From NCBI RefSeq assembly GCF_020524905.1, contig NZ_JAIVKI010000005.1, positions 124,001-188,000 on the forward strand: a DNA stretch of 64,000 nucleotides. Reading direction: 5' to 3'. Source of the DNA: Microbulbifer variabilis. GTDB taxonomy: Bacteria > Pseudomonadota > Gammaproteobacteria > Pseudomonadales > Cellvibrionaceae. Below the pieces are notes generated by a model that saw only the letters and a program-made list of their open reading frames with translations, was not told where the DNA came from and did no database searches. Position 1 is the stretch's first letter. Each line of letters begins with the position of its first letter. A program made the translations under genes and the position numbers. This document shows, piece by piece, positions 28,507 through 37,515 of the stretch.

Positions 28507-28534
28507 ATCTATGGGCGCGAGAATAGATTTCAAC
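28507..28534 (-). promoter_or_regulatory. Sigma-32-type heat-shock promoter of groESL
   Basis: On the minus strand GTTGAAA (28534-28528), a 12-nt spacer and CCCATAGAT (28515-28507) match the sigma-32 pattern CTTGAA ... CCCCATNT. It lies about 125 bp before groES. Confidence 0.75.
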
Positions 28535-28599
28535 ACTCTTCAGTGAAAAAACTACAAAAGTACTGGGTGAAAAGTGAAAATGTGCACTATTTAACCAAT

Positions 28600-29076
28600 T
28601 CAGTCCTTGTGTTGCTTGTGGTCCACTTGCTCCCTAGGCTTTTTCTCATCTCGTGAAAACTCTCCTTCGATAATGTCAGGACCACGCTGGCTGGGGTTGG
28701 ATCTGTGGGGACCGCCGGGGCTCACTATAGTGACGTGGCGCAATAGTCTTCCTAGTAGAAGTTGACGTAACCCCGGTATCAGGCAGGCAAACCCGAGGGC
28801 ATCGGTGATAAATCCGGGGGTCAGTAGCAACGCGCCGCCCACTGCGAGAAAAATCCCCTCAACCATCTCTTTGGCGGGAATATCACCGGTGCGCATCTTC
28901 TCCTGAGCCCGCATTAGGGTCGACAATCCCTGGCGACGCAAGAGGGCTACACCAACAATGGCCGTCAAAAATACCAGTCCAATGGTGGGCAAGGCGCCGA
29001 TTTCTCTCCCTACGGTGATTAACACCCACATTTCAAGTACAGGTAGGACTATAAATAGAAGCAGTAATGGGCGCAT
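28600..29076 (-). CDS. fxsA: FxsA family cytoplasmic membrane protein
   Basis: 158 aa. It starts with a membrane segment LLLLFIVLPVLEMWVLI, has a GREIGA turn, more hydrophobic segments (about 28-50 and 75-105) with GGALLLTPGFITD, the family's most conserved block, and a hydrophilic tail. In Escherichia coli FxsA overproduction suppresses phage T7 exclusion by the F plasmid; its normal role is unclear. It lies directly upstream of groES on the same strand, the usual fxsA-groESL order, but groESL has its own promoter in the gap. Confidence 0.9.
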   Translation of the reverse strand: MRPLLLLFIVLPVLEMWVLITVGREIGALPTIGLVFLTAIVGVALLRRQGLSTLMRAQEKMRTGDIPAKEMVEGIFLAVGGALLLTPGFITDALGFACLIPGLRQLLLGRLLRHVTIVSPGGPHRSNPSQRGPDIIEGEFSRDEKKPREQVDHKQHKD

Positions 29077-29219
29077 TGAGGGAATTCCTAATAAGCCAGC
29101 TCTACGAAGCCGGGATGATCAAGGTTTTTCAATATGCTGTAGTAAATGGAGTGGGGAGGCAAATTATTCAAGGGCGCCTTATTCAACCCCACAATAACTA
29201 GAGAATTAGGGAGGATTGA

Positions 29220-30368
29220 ATGGCAAGCGAGCAGCAGGATGCAATAGAGGCGCCAGCCATCGGCCGCAGTCGCCATTTAGTAGATGAAATATTGGCAAAA
29301 GCGGATATTCAAATAAATGGAGAAAGACCTTGGGATCTGCAGCTCCATAGAGAGGCTGCTCTGGATGAAGTTATCGCTCGGCACAGCTTAGGCTTGGGCG
29401 AGACCTATATGCGAGGCGACTGGGATGTCCAAGATTTGGATCAATTCTTCCACCGATTACTCAGATCCGAGCTAAACCAGCGCGTCAAGAACTGGCGTTA
29501 CTTCTGGCGCGCCCTGCGCAGCTACCTGGTGAACCTCCAGAGCAAGAACCGTTCTTTCAATGTGGGCGAGCAGCACTACGATCTCGGTAATGAGTTCTAC
29601 AGTGCCATGCTCGACAGCCGGCTTACCTATAGCTGCGGCTACTGGAAAGAGGCAGAGACTCTCGATCAAGCTCAGGAGGCCAAGCTGGACCTGATCTGCC
29701 GCAAACTGGGATTGGAGCCCGGAATGCGCCTGCTGGATATCGGCTGCGGCTGGGGCAGCCTAATTAGCTACGCTGCGCAAAAGTATCAAGTGGAGTGTGT
29801 TGGTGTCACCATTTCCCGCGAACAAAAAGCCTATGTGGCTGAACGTTACCGGAATCTGCCAATCACTGTCTATCTCCAAGATTATCGCGAGCTAAAAGAA
29901 CCCTTTGATCGTATCGCCAGCGTGGGGATGTTTGAACACGTCGGACGAAAGAACTACCGCACCTTTATGGAAACGGCGAAACGCTGCCTAAATAAAGATG
30001 GGCTAATGCTGCTGCATACGATCGGCACCAACCATCGCAATGCATACACTGACTTATGGACTGAAAAATATATTTTCCCTGGTGGCGAGTTACCTTCTGT
30101 TGGGCAACTGGGGGACGCCATAGATCGCCTATTAGTGTGCGAGGATCTACACAACTTCGGCTACTACTACGATAAAACTCTAATGGCCTGGCACCAGAAT
30201 TTTGAGGAAAACTGGCCGCGCTTTGCCGACCGATACGGTCAACGCTTCTACAGGATGTGGCGTTACTACCTGCTATGTTATGCCGGGGCTTTCCGTAGCC
30301 GCACCTTGCAACTGTGGCAATGGATGTTTTCGTGCTATAGAGCGGACGGTGTGGAAAGAATCTCTTAA
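29220..30368 (+). CDS. cfa: Cyclopropane-fatty-acyl-phospholipid synthase
   Basis: SAM-dependent enzyme that converts unsaturated acyl chains of membrane phospholipids into cyclopropane chains, 382 aa. The N-terminal lipid-binding domain has LGLGETYMRGDWDVQDLD. The methyltransferase domain has HYDLGNEFY, LTYSCGYW, the SAM motif LLDIGCGWGSL and SVGMFEHVGRKNY. These are the Cfa signatures, including the Glu and His of the bicarbonate/active site region. An AGGGAGG site lies 6 nt before the ATG. It is divergent from fxsA and transcribed alone. Confidence 0.93.
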   Translation: MASEQQDAIEAPAIGRSRHLVDEILAKADIQINGERPWDLQLHREAALDEVIARHSLGLGETYMRGDWDVQDLDQFFHRLLRSELNQRVKNWRYFWRALRSYLVNLQSKNRSFNVGEQHYDLGNEFYSAMLDSRLTYSCGYWKEAETLDQAQEAKLDLICRKLGLEPGMRLLDIGCGWGSLISYAAQKYQVECVGVTISREQKAYVAERYRNLPITVYLQDYRELKEPFDRIASVGMFEHVGRKNYRTFMETAKRCLNKDGLMLLHTIGTNHRNAYTDLWTEKYIFPGGELPSVGQLGDAIDRLLVCEDLHNFGYYYDKTLMAWHQNFEENWPRFADRYGQRFYRMWRYYLLCYAGAFRSRTLQLWQWMFSCYRADGVERIS

Positions 30369-30517
30369 ACAAGCACAAAATAGAGACTTTTTAACTCACA
30401 GATATTTATAGGTGTTGGGCTGGCAATTGGATTTAAACAATTTTACAGCCCCTCCTTTCTTTATTGACTGCCATATTTCCCCCTAAGATCCAGCTGCACC
30501 GATTGAGAATATAATCC

Positions 30518-31309
30518 ATGCACTTCTTATTTGAAACCGCCGCTGGCTTAAAGCTACTGATACAAATTCACACCTTCACAGCAATTATCCTCACAGTTAT
30601 CGCCATTCCGCTTACAATACTGATGAAGAAAGGGAGCATCTACCATCGCGCCTGCGGCATAACCTCATTGTTATTAGCCGTTATATTTTCTGGCAGCGCC
30701 ATACTGATGCTTTTTAACCCCTTTCTTATTCCACACTTAACAGCAGACATCCCCAAATATCAGATCGACACGGCCTATGTTTACAATACCCACCCTGACC
30801 TTTTATTAGCTGGACTGATTTCCATGTTTATTTACGCGATGTTTTCCGCGTATCGGGTTTGGCCAAGAACTAAACACTCACAAGATGATCGCATTACTTC
30901 CAACATTATCGACTGGCTATTAACCCTGGTTGCTGCCTGGGTGGCCGTTTTTTATTTTCAGGTATTTTTATATGATATTGGCCAGCATCCCAGCTATGCC
31001 AACATCTTTCTTACCCCATCAGCGATCATGCTGGGATTTGTCGCATTCGACGTTTACACATTTACTTTTCGCCCTCATGTTTCTGGAAGGCCCTGGTGGG
31101 TTCTACACATGAGTAAGATGCTTCTTGCCTGGATAACACTGATAAAAGGTTTTTTATTCAGAGACTTCCATTTATTGCTAAACAAAACGGTTTTCCACGA
31201 AGTCATGTCAACTTTGGTGTGGATCGTTGTCTGCTTAATAATTTATCTAATCTTTCGCAAGAGATTTGGCCAACTAAGTAGACAGGAAAACCAAAAAAAT
31301 AAGCTATAG
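30518..31309 (+). CDS. Seven-helix membrane protein, DUF2306-like
   Basis: 263 aa with about seven hydrophobic segments. The N-terminal QIHTFTAI ... KKGSIYHRACG pattern (helix with a His, then a basic GxxxHR turn) resembles DUF2306-type membrane proteins, which may bind haem through such histidines; that is inferred. HPDLLLAGLISMF and PWWVLHMSKM contribute further histidines in later helices. The tail is basic. No signal of a complex partner nearby. The function is unknown. Confidence 0.6.
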   Translation: MHFLFETAAGLKLLIQIHTFTAIILTVIAIPLTILMKKGSIYHRACGITSLLLAVIFSGSAILMLFNPFLIPHLTADIPKYQIDTAYVYNTHPDLLLAGLISMFIYAMFSAYRVWPRTKHSQDDRITSNIIDWLLTLVAAWVAVFYFQVFLYDIGQHPSYANIFLTPSAIMLGFVAFDVYTFTFRPHVSGRPWWVLHMSKMLLAWITLIKGFLFRDFHLLLNKTVFHEVMSTLVWIVVCLIIYLIFRKRFGQLSRQENQKNKL

Positions 31310-31375
31310 GCCAGCTGTTAAAATGGACTGAGTCAGGCTAAGCCAGAGGGAAATATCAGGATTGGGAAAGGAATA

Positions 31376-31410
31376 AGTTAAAAGGGTGAACACGGTTCAC
31401 CCTTTTAACT
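31376..31410. terminator. Bidirectional terminator between convergent genes
   Basis: Perfect 16-bp arms (31376-31391 and 31395-31410) with a 3-nt loop ACG, A-rich on the left and TTTT on the right, between the membrane protein and the convergent SDR gene. Confidence 0.9.
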
Positions 31411-31427
31411 AGGGAGCCTCTGGGCTA

Positions 31428-32189
31428 CTAGAGACGCGCGCCACCATCAATATCCAGAACACGACCAGTAATAAAGTCATTTTCCAGGATGAAGGTAACA
31501 GTGGAGGCAATTTCATCCTGATCCCCGAGGCGGCGCAACGGTACCTGTTTTACTAAGCTCTCCAGGATCTCTGGGCGCATCTGCGCAACCATATCGGTGC
31601 CGATAAAGCCCGGCGCAATTGCGGCCACCCGGACACCGTAGCGGGCCAGTTCACGAGCCCAGGTTACGGTCATTGCGGCAACCCCCGCCTTACTGGCAGA
31701 GTAATTGGTTTGTCCCATATTGCCGGCACGGGAAAGGCTGGAGATATTAATCATCACCCCACCTTTGCCACTCTCCGCCATAATCCCCGCAGCCGCTCGA
31801 CCACAGAGGAAAACACCGGTCAGGTTCACATCGATTACCGATTGCCATTGGGCCAGAGACATTCGGTCGGTCACCTTGCCATCTTTGCATTTCAACAACA
31901 TGCCATCGCGCATAATACCGGCATTGTTTATCAGCACCTGCAGGCCACCGAAGTCTTCGGAAATTTGCAGAAAGCCCTTGTCCACCTCTTCTTCATTGGC
32001 GACATTGATCACGTAGCTACGCGCCTCGGCGCCGTGCTTTTCACAAGCGGTGACACTTTGCTTAAGACCTTCGGCGTTGACATCAATCAATGCCAGCCGG
32101 GCTCCGCGCGCAGCCAGATATTCCGCCATTGCACGTCCTAAACCCTGGCCCGCACCAGTAATCGCCACTATGCTCTCGGCAATCTGCAT
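31428..32189 (-). CDS. Short-chain dehydrogenase/reductase, FabG-like
   Basis: 253-aa NAD(P)-dependent SDR. ITGAGQGLGRAMAEYLAARG holds the TGxxxGxG cofactor motif at the N-terminus, followed by INNAGI, the catalytic Ser in ISSLSRAGN, and YSASK with Tyr and Lys. IAPGFIGTDM and VLDIDGGARL at the end are typical of FabG/PhaB-type 3-oxoacyl reductases. The start at 32189 has AAGGAG 9 nt upstream; the reading frame further upstream is non-homologous. No acyl-carrier or PHA genes flank it, so the true substrate (fatty acid synthesis, beta-oxidation or other) is open. Confidence 0.88.
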   Translation of the reverse strand: MQIAESIVAITGAGQGLGRAMAEYLAARGARLALIDVNAEGLKQSVTACEKHGAEARSYVINVANEEEVDKGFLQISEDFGGLQVLINNAGIMRDGMLLKCKDGKVTDRMSLAQWQSVIDVNLTGVFLCGRAAAGIMAESGKGGVMINISSLSRAGNMGQTNYSASKAGVAAMTVTWARELARYGVRVAAIAPGFIGTDMVAQMRPEILESLVKQVPLRRLGDQDEIASTVTFILENDFITGRVLDIDGGARL

Positions 32190-32266
32190 GATGAACTCCT
32201 TATTTTTTAATATTTTATTGCGGTTGTGCCGTGGCACCATCCCTAACAGACGGTGCCAGCAAAATC

Positions 32267-33298
32267 TTACCATTCATAACCGACACCCACGGTTACCTTG
32301 GTATCTTCCTTTTCGCTCTCCAGTGACGGGGTATTGTCATATTGCCACTGATAGCCAATTTCCATTAAAACACCTTCCACCAAGGGGGTACGCACCCCAA
32401 ATTTGGCATTCGCCTGGTAGTCATCTCCGTGATCAAAAGATTGCAGTGTTTCCTGGTCAAAGTAAATCTCCGGCCCAAGGGAGAATTTATAGCGGTAATT
32501 CATTGCTATACGGCCCGCAACATACTGGTCATCCTGGCCTTGACTCAGTTCCGTATCGATAAAATCTTCCTGCAGGCTACTGACACCGCCTTCCAAGGAA
32601 AAAGCTGTTTTATCGGTATCGTAAAACAAGTAACCCAGACCGAGACCCATAGTAGTGCCCAAATCTAAGTTCCGTGCCTCCTCGTGTTCGAGCGCAGTAT
32701 TCGCCGCGGCAAACCATTTTTCCGCAAAGATCCAACGGAGATCATAAGTGAACTGATATTTTTCCAAGTCACCGTCCGCTTCGCTGTCCTGATTCTGATA
32801 AAGAGCACCGAGCAAGTGATGGAAGTCCCCGTGACGCACATCCAGGTTAATATTCGCATCCAGGTCTTCGCGCTCACGGTTACCGGATTCGAAGACCCCG
32901 CCCGCACTGACATTGCCATGGAATACCACTGGGTTGCTGACAAAGTAGGGATAGGGCTCCGCGCGCTCAACCCCAGGGAAATCAATCAGCCAACCATCTC
33001 CCTCGGCGCAATAGACCTCCCACTGCTCCTGGTGGTGGCCCGCCAGAGTACAGGGCTCATCGCGCCCAGCAATTTTTAAATCGGTATCAACATCCATGGA
33101 GACAACCTTGGATTTATTGACTTTCACCTGGCCGAAAGTTTCCGACTTCCAAACTACCTGTTCGGAATCAACCAAAACCAACTCTCCCTGGATCCGATCT
33201 CCATTCTCAAGGGTGAGCACTCCGGCATGAAGCGGCAAGGGGGCCAGACAGAGAAGTGTGCGCGTGAAAAACCTGGACAAACATGTCGATAGAACCAC
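32267..33298 (-). CDS. DUF481 (YdiY-like) outer-membrane beta-barrel protein
   Basis: 343 aa with an N-terminal signal peptide (ending near LHA-GV). First comes a small domain LENGDRIQGELVLVDSEQVVWKSETFGQVKV (about 25-70) of the kind found before DUF481 barrels. The C-terminal DUF481 domain follows, an antiparallel barrel of alternating polar and hydrophobic residues that ends with the aromatic GVGYEW typical of outer-membrane insertion. The start is a GTG with AAGG about 8 nt upstream. Relatives are salt-induced outer-membrane proteins of unknown function. Confidence 0.82.
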   Translation of the reverse strand: MVLSTCLSRFFTRTLLCLAPLPLHAGVLTLENGDRIQGELVLVDSEQVVWKSETFGQVKVNKSKVVSMDVDTDLKIAGRDEPCTLAGHHQEQWEVYCAEGDGWLIDFPGVERAEPYPYFVSNPVVFHGNVSAGGVFESGNREREDLDANINLDVRHGDFHHLLGALYQNQDSEADGDLEKYQFTYDLRWIFAEKWFAAANTALEHEEARNLDLGTTMGLGLGYLFYDTDKTAFSLEGGVSSLQEDFIDTELSQGQDDQYVAGRIAMNYRYKFSLGPEIYFDQETLQSFDHGDDYQANAKFGVRTPLVEGVLMEIGYQWQYDNTPSLESEKEDTKVTVGVGYEW

Positions 33299-33527
33299 AG
33301 GTGGACCTTAAAGTTTCTGGGTGAACCAACAGTGAAAACCGTTCTAAGAAAAACGGAACAAGCTGCAATAATGCCATAACTGTCAATAATCTGGCACGCC
33401 GTTACTACTCAGCAGTCCATATCAAAATACGGACACGGCCACTTTAGATGCTCATTTATAGCCTATACGGCATCAATTGCGGCAAACTGAGGCTAACTTC
33501 CGGCAAATGGATTAGCAGAGAGATTTT

Positions 33528-33842
33528 GTGAGCGAAGAACAAACTAACAATGCACTTGCCAGGATATGTCGCGTTTTGGCCTCAATCCCGAGTGGCTATG
33601 TAGTCACTTATGGAGATTTAGCGGAGATGGCCGGCTTTCCCAGGGCAGCCCGGCTCGCCGGCCAACAACTGAGGAAGTTACCCAAAGACACCAATCTCCC
33701 CTGGCACAGAGTGATCAACGCCCAGGGTCGTATCTCCCTACCTGAACCCGGAGCCTCCCGCCAACGGGAACGACTACAGAAGGAAGGAGTTAGTTTTCTT
33801 AAAGGGCGAGTGGATATGGCAAGATATCGGTGGAAACCCTAG
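33528..33842 (+). CDS. Alkyltransferase-like protein (ATL), MGMT family without the active cysteine
   Basis: 104 aa, the size of the DNA-binding domain of O6-alkylguanine-DNA alkyltransferase. The fold blocks IPSGYVVTYGDLAEMAG (with the Tyr and Arg finger region in FPRAARLAG) and PWHRVINAQGRIS are present. The catalytic Cys of the PCHR motif is Trp here, the defining feature of ATL proteins (YbaZ/Atl1). Those bind alkylated guanine and hand it to nucleotide excision repair instead of repairing it directly. The start is a GTG with AGAGAG upstream. It ends about 45 bp before the convergent AmpG gene. Confidence 0.92.
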   Translation: MSEEQTNNALARICRVLASIPSGYVVTYGDLAEMAGFPRAARLAGQQLRKLPKDTNLPWHRVINAQGRISLPEPGASRQRERLQKEGVSFLKGRVDMARYRWKP

Positions 33843-33888
33843 ATCTGGCACCCGGTGATTAAGATAAAGAATGATATGGCTTGTAGCA

Positions 33889-35163
33889 TCATGCCTCTTC
33901 GCCCTCCCCCTTCCACGGGGCCACGGCAAAGAGTAACAACATCCCCGGAACCGCAAGGGCAGCACACAACAAAAAGAAATTGGTCCATCCCATTGCCTGC
34001 ACCAAATATCCCGTAGAGGCATTGGCAAAAGTTCTGGGCAGGGAGGTCAGCGCGGTAAAGAGCGCTAATTGTGTCGCAGTATGTAATTTACTGGTGGTGC
34101 GAGCAATAAAGGCAATAAACACCGCCGTTCCAAGCCCCACTCCCAAATACTCAAAAACAATAACTACTGCCAATAGCCAGAGGCTGGGCTCAAAGCCAGG
34201 GGTATCGACCAAGCCCTCATTCGCCTGGGCCAGAAGAATAAAGCCAAAGATAGAAACAATCTGAACAACACCAAAAATCCACAGGCATTTATTGATCCCT
34301 ATTCGCACGATTAACAGCCCACCGAGAAAGCCACCAATCACCGCCGGCCAAAGCCCTGCATTTTTAGCAACAATACCGATATCTGTATTGGAATACCCCA
34401 TATCCAGGTAGTAAGGCGTCGCCAGGGCCGTGGCCATGCTATCGCCCAACTTGTACAGAAACATAAATGCCAGCACCAGGATGGCGTGCCTAGCACCATT
34501 GCGACTAAAAAACTCCACAAAAGGCAGAACAATAGCTTCACGCAATGATCTTGGTCGAGCTGCTGGGTGCTGCGGCTCAGAAACGATCAATGTCATAAAT
34601 ACCGCAATCAGCATAAAGGCTGCCGTCACCCAAAACACCTGCCCCCAGGCCAGGTGATCAGAGAGAATTAAGCTGAGAGACCCCGGCACTAAGCCGGAAA
34701 TACGGTAGGCGTTGGCGTGAAAGGAGTTGCCGAGCCCCAACTCCCAGTCCGGTAGGATTTCCCGGCGAAAGGCATCCAGGACGATATCCTGGCTGGCACT
34801 AAAAAAGGCAACGCCAAAGCACAGAGCCGCGATCGTCCAAATTTTAAATTGGGGGTTGAACATCCCCAGTGCGCCAATAAAGACTATCAACAGGAGCTGC
34901 ATCACCAACATCCAGCCCCGGCGCCTCCCCAGTATCGGAAAGGCGTAGCGCTCCATTAGCGGCGCCCAAAGAAACTTCCAGGTATAGGGCAATCCCAGTA
35001 GTGAGAAAATACCAATCGTCGCCAGGTCCACACCTTCACTTCTCAGCCAGGCAGGCACCAGCTGTATCAGTACAAACAACGGCATCCCAGAGGAAAAGCC
35101 GGTGCCGATACAGATCAGCATGCGCCGGTTGAATATCGCTTCCCTGACTGTTTCGTGAGCCAT
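33889..35163 (-). CDS. ampG: AmpG-type muropeptide permease (paralogue 1)
   Basis: 424-aa major facilitator with about 12-14 hydrophobic segments. GFSSGMPLFVLIQLVPAWL at the first helix, FLWAPLMERYAFP with RRRGW in the next loop and SASQDIVLDAFRREIL are the conserved AmpG blocks. AmpG imports GlcNAc-1,6-anhydro-MurNAc peptides from the periplasm for peptidoglycan recycling and beta-lactamase induction. A second AmpG relative lies upstream at 35461 and ampD/ampE lie 5-8 kb away. Either copy could be the true AmpG; the other may carry a related sugar-peptide. Confidence 0.85.
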   Translation of the reverse strand: MAHETVREAIFNRRMLICIGTGFSSGMPLFVLIQLVPAWLRSEGVDLATIGIFSLLGLPYTWKFLWAPLMERYAFPILGRRRGWMLVMQLLLIVFIGALGMFNPQFKIWTIAALCFGVAFFSASQDIVLDAFRREILPDWELGLGNSFHANAYRISGLVPGSLSLILSDHLAWGQVFWVTAAFMLIAVFMTLIVSEPQHPAARPRSLREAIVLPFVEFFSRNGARHAILVLAFMFLYKLGDSMATALATPYYLDMGYSNTDIGIVAKNAGLWPAVIGGFLGGLLIVRIGINKCLWIFGVVQIVSIFGFILLAQANEGLVDTPGFEPSLWLLAVVIVFEYLGVGLGTAVFIAFIARTTSKLHTATQLALFTALTSLPRTFANASTGYLVQAMGWTNFFLLCAALAVPGMLLLFAVAPWKGEGEEA

Positions 35164-35370
35164 AGCTTGTCGCGTTTATTCGTTAACTCTGCAATTGAAA
35201 ATGTGCACTCTCCTACTCCCCATAAGGGGAAACCCGGATACGGAAGAGTAATAACGATGCTCAGGAGAAGTAGTGGTTTTCCCCTCCACCAACATAGACA
35301 TAAGCCAGCGAAAAAGCTCGGTGACAGCCGTCACCCCGTGCACAAATAACTGGCAGTAAAAAACGTTAAA

Positions 35371-35388
35371 GGCCACTTATTAGTGGCC
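35371..35388 (-). terminator. Hairpin downstream of the second ampG paralogue
   Basis: GGCCACT / AGTGGCC with a 4-nt loop, followed on the minus strand by TTTAACG, about 75 bp past the stop. A second hairpin AGCCCC / GGGGCT abuts the stop codon at 35446-35460. Confidence 0.5.
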
Positions 35389-35460
35389 AAAAGGAAAATA
35401 GATAAGAGCTTCTTCAAGAAAACAGGAAGAGAGAGGGTATCTTATAGCCCCGATGGGGCT

Positions 35461-36813
35461 TTAACCTGGCTGTGGCTGTTCTTCACTCCAGCCGCGTCTC
35501 TCCCGCCGCCAAAAATAGATAGAAAGGAATATGGCCGGCAGCCCCATTAATGCCGCGTAGATAAAGAAGTGGGCGTAGCCCTGAGCATCCACCACGATAC
35601 CGGAGAAGCCGCTGATAAATTTACCGGGCAACGTCATCAAGGAACTAAAAAGTGCGTATTGTGTGGCGGTGTAAGCCTTGTTGGCGAGGCTGGAGAGATA
35701 AGCAATCAAAACCGCATTGGCGATGCCTCCGCTGATATTGTCGGCACTGATCACCAAAGCCAGCCAGGCCTTGTCAGGGCCAATAAGCGCGAGCTGGGCA
35801 AATAGGAGGTTGGTACACGCGACCATCACCGCGCCGAGGATCAGGGGGCGCATAATGCCGTAGCGCACGACGAACAGCCCACCAAGAAACGAACCGAGGA
35901 CCGTGCAGAAAAACCCAAAAACCTTGCTGATCTCGGCGATTTCGGTCTTGGTAAATCCCAAATCCAAATAAAAGGGATTCGCCATTATGCCCATGGCAAT
36001 ATCGCTGAGACGGAATATTCCGATAAAAATCAACAAGACAAGGGCAAAACGACCATTGCGCTGGAAGAACTCAATAAACGGGCAGGCCACCGCTCGAATA
36101 AACCACTCCTTAAGGCGACTGTGCTCTCCTTTGCCAAGCAGGCGCTCAACCCATTCATTCTGCATGCCCTCCGCCTCGCGATTGACCTGGGAGTGATCGG
36201 GCTCGGCAATCGCCAATGTGGTCATCACACCAATGCCCATCAATCCCGCCATCGCCAGGTAAGATACCGACCAGCTGGCAATATCCGCGATAAAGAGCGC
36301 ACCAGCGCCGGCCACCAACATCGCTACACGATAGCCAAAGACGTAATTCGCCGCCATGGCGCCCTGATAGTTTTCATCGATCGCTTCGATTCGATAGGCA
36401 TCAATGGCGACATCCTGCGAAGCCGAGCAAAATGCCACCCACAGCGCAAGCAGGGCCACCTCGGTCAGGGCCAATTGTGGGTTTACGCTGGCCATTCCGA
36501 CAATTCCAAGGGCTATACCTAGTTGGGAGACCAGCATCCAACTGCGGCGTTTACCCAAGCGCGCAATTGGAGAAGGCAGACGCAAGTGATCGATAATCGG
36601 TGCCCACAACACCTTGATTGAAAAGGTGATACCCACCCAGGCAAAAAAACCTATGGCTGTGCGACTCACACCGTAATCGCGCAGCCAGGCGGTCAGAGTG
36701 GAAAAAACCAGCAGTAGAGGAAGTCCAGCTGAGAAACCGAGGAAAAACATGGTGAGGACTTTGGGCTTCAGGTAAACCCGCAGTGTCTGCCCCCAGGTTA
36801 AGTTCTGCTGCAT
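35461..36813 (-). CDS. ampG: AmpG-type muropeptide permease (paralogue 2)
   Basis: 450 aa from the ATG at 36813 (GGAA 7 nt upstream; an upstream TTG would add 13 non-homologous residues). The same conserved blocks as its neighbour: LGFSAGLPLLLVFSTLTAWL, KVLWAPIIDHLRLP, GKRRSWMLVSQ and SASQDVAIDAYRIE. These are family hallmarks of AmpG, with about 12-14 helices. It has a longer central loop (about residues 215-240) than paralogue 1. The two genes lie in tandem on one strand with about 300 bp between them, so they are separately transcribed duplicates. Confidence 0.87.
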   Translation of the reverse strand: MQQNLTWGQTLRVYLKPKVLTMFFLGFSAGLPLLLVFSTLTAWLRDYGVSRTAIGFFAWVGITFSIKVLWAPIIDHLRLPSPIARLGKRRSWMLVSQLGIALGIVGMASVNPQLALTEVALLALWVAFCSASQDVAIDAYRIEAIDENYQGAMAANYVFGYRVAMLVAGAGALFIADIASWSVSYLAMAGLMGIGVMTTLAIAEPDHSQVNREAEGMQNEWVERLLGKGEHSRLKEWFIRAVACPFIEFFQRNGRFALVLLIFIGIFRLSDIAMGIMANPFYLDLGFTKTEIAEISKVFGFFCTVLGSFLGGLFVVRYGIMRPLILGAVMVACTNLLFAQLALIGPDKAWLALVISADNISGGIANAVLIAYLSSLANKAYTATQYALFSSLMTLPGKFISGFSGIVVDAQGYAHFFIYAALMGLPAIFLSIYFWRRERRGWSEEQPQPG

Positions 36814-36890
36814 GTTTTCCAAGTTCACTCCCGAAGCCCACAGGCCACTCAATCAGCTCATTGTTTGTTCTTTACCGAAGCTAGGACAAC

Positions 36891-37466
36891 TCAGTGGCCC
36901 CACAGAACCTCCAGCTCGGCTTCCGCCAGTTTATTGGCATTGACATTGAAGCCTACCTTGGCGGGGGAGGAGTTTTCATCCAGCGGCAGCGAATCCACCT
37001 TTAGGGCATAGACCCGGAATCGGTAGTGGTGATCGCCGTGACCTTTTGGTGGGCAGGCACCCCCATAACCGGGGTTGCCATAATCATTGCGCCCCTGAAT
37101 CGCCTCAGGTATCAAGCCATTTTTAAGATCACCCGCCCCCTCCGGCAAACTGGTTACATCAGCGGGGATATTAAACATCACCCAGTGCCACCAACCGCTA
37201 CCAGTGGGCGCATCGGGATCATAGACCATCACCGCATAGCTTTTAGTTCCCTCCGGGGCACCACTCCAACTCAATTGGGGAGAGAGGTTCTCCCCCCCAC
37301 ATCCACTGTACACATGGGCCAGTGGCATCTTTCCACCGGGTTTCAGGGAGCTGGAAGAGAGGGTCAGCTGTCCAGCCTGTGTAGCCATTGTCGCCAGGAA
37401 AAGGGCTGATGCCAGCAGGCCTTTACTGAGTTTGCGGTAACTAAAACGGCGAAATCCTAAATTCAT
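36891..37466 (-). CDS. YbhB/YbcL-type PEBP (Raf kinase inhibitor-like) protein, exported
   Basis: 191 aa from the ATG at 37466 with GGAG at 37475-37478. A signal peptide (about 1-30, ATMATQA-GQ) marks it as periplasmic. The phosphatidylethanolamine-binding-protein fold is shown by [32 protein letters not shown] (ligand-pocket Asp-Pro-Asp and His) and [18 protein letters not shown]. The bacterial role is unclear; proposed ligands are small anions or phospholipid head groups. It is between ampG and a dehydratase gene on the same strand. Confidence 0.88.
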   Translation of the reverse strand: MNLGFRRFSYRKLSKGLLASALFLATMATQAGQLTLSSSSLKPGGKMPLAHVYSGCGGENLSPQLSWSGAPEGTKSYAVMVYDPDAPTGSGWWHWVMFNIPADVTSLPEGAGDLKNGLIPEAIQGRNDYGNPGYGGACPPKGHGDHHYRFRVYALKVDSLPLDENSSPAKVGFNVNANKLAEAELEVLWGH

Positions 37467-37483
37467 TTCCAATGCTCCCAAAG

Positions 37484-37515
37484 TTATTCTTCTACACCGT
37501 TATTCTTCTACACCG
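37484..37515. repeat. 16-bp tandem duplication across a stop codon
   Basis: TTATTCTTCTACACCG occurs twice head to tail (37484-37499 and 37500-37515). The second unit encodes the last residues and stop of the dehydratase on the minus strand; the first lies just after the stop. Confidence 0.9.
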
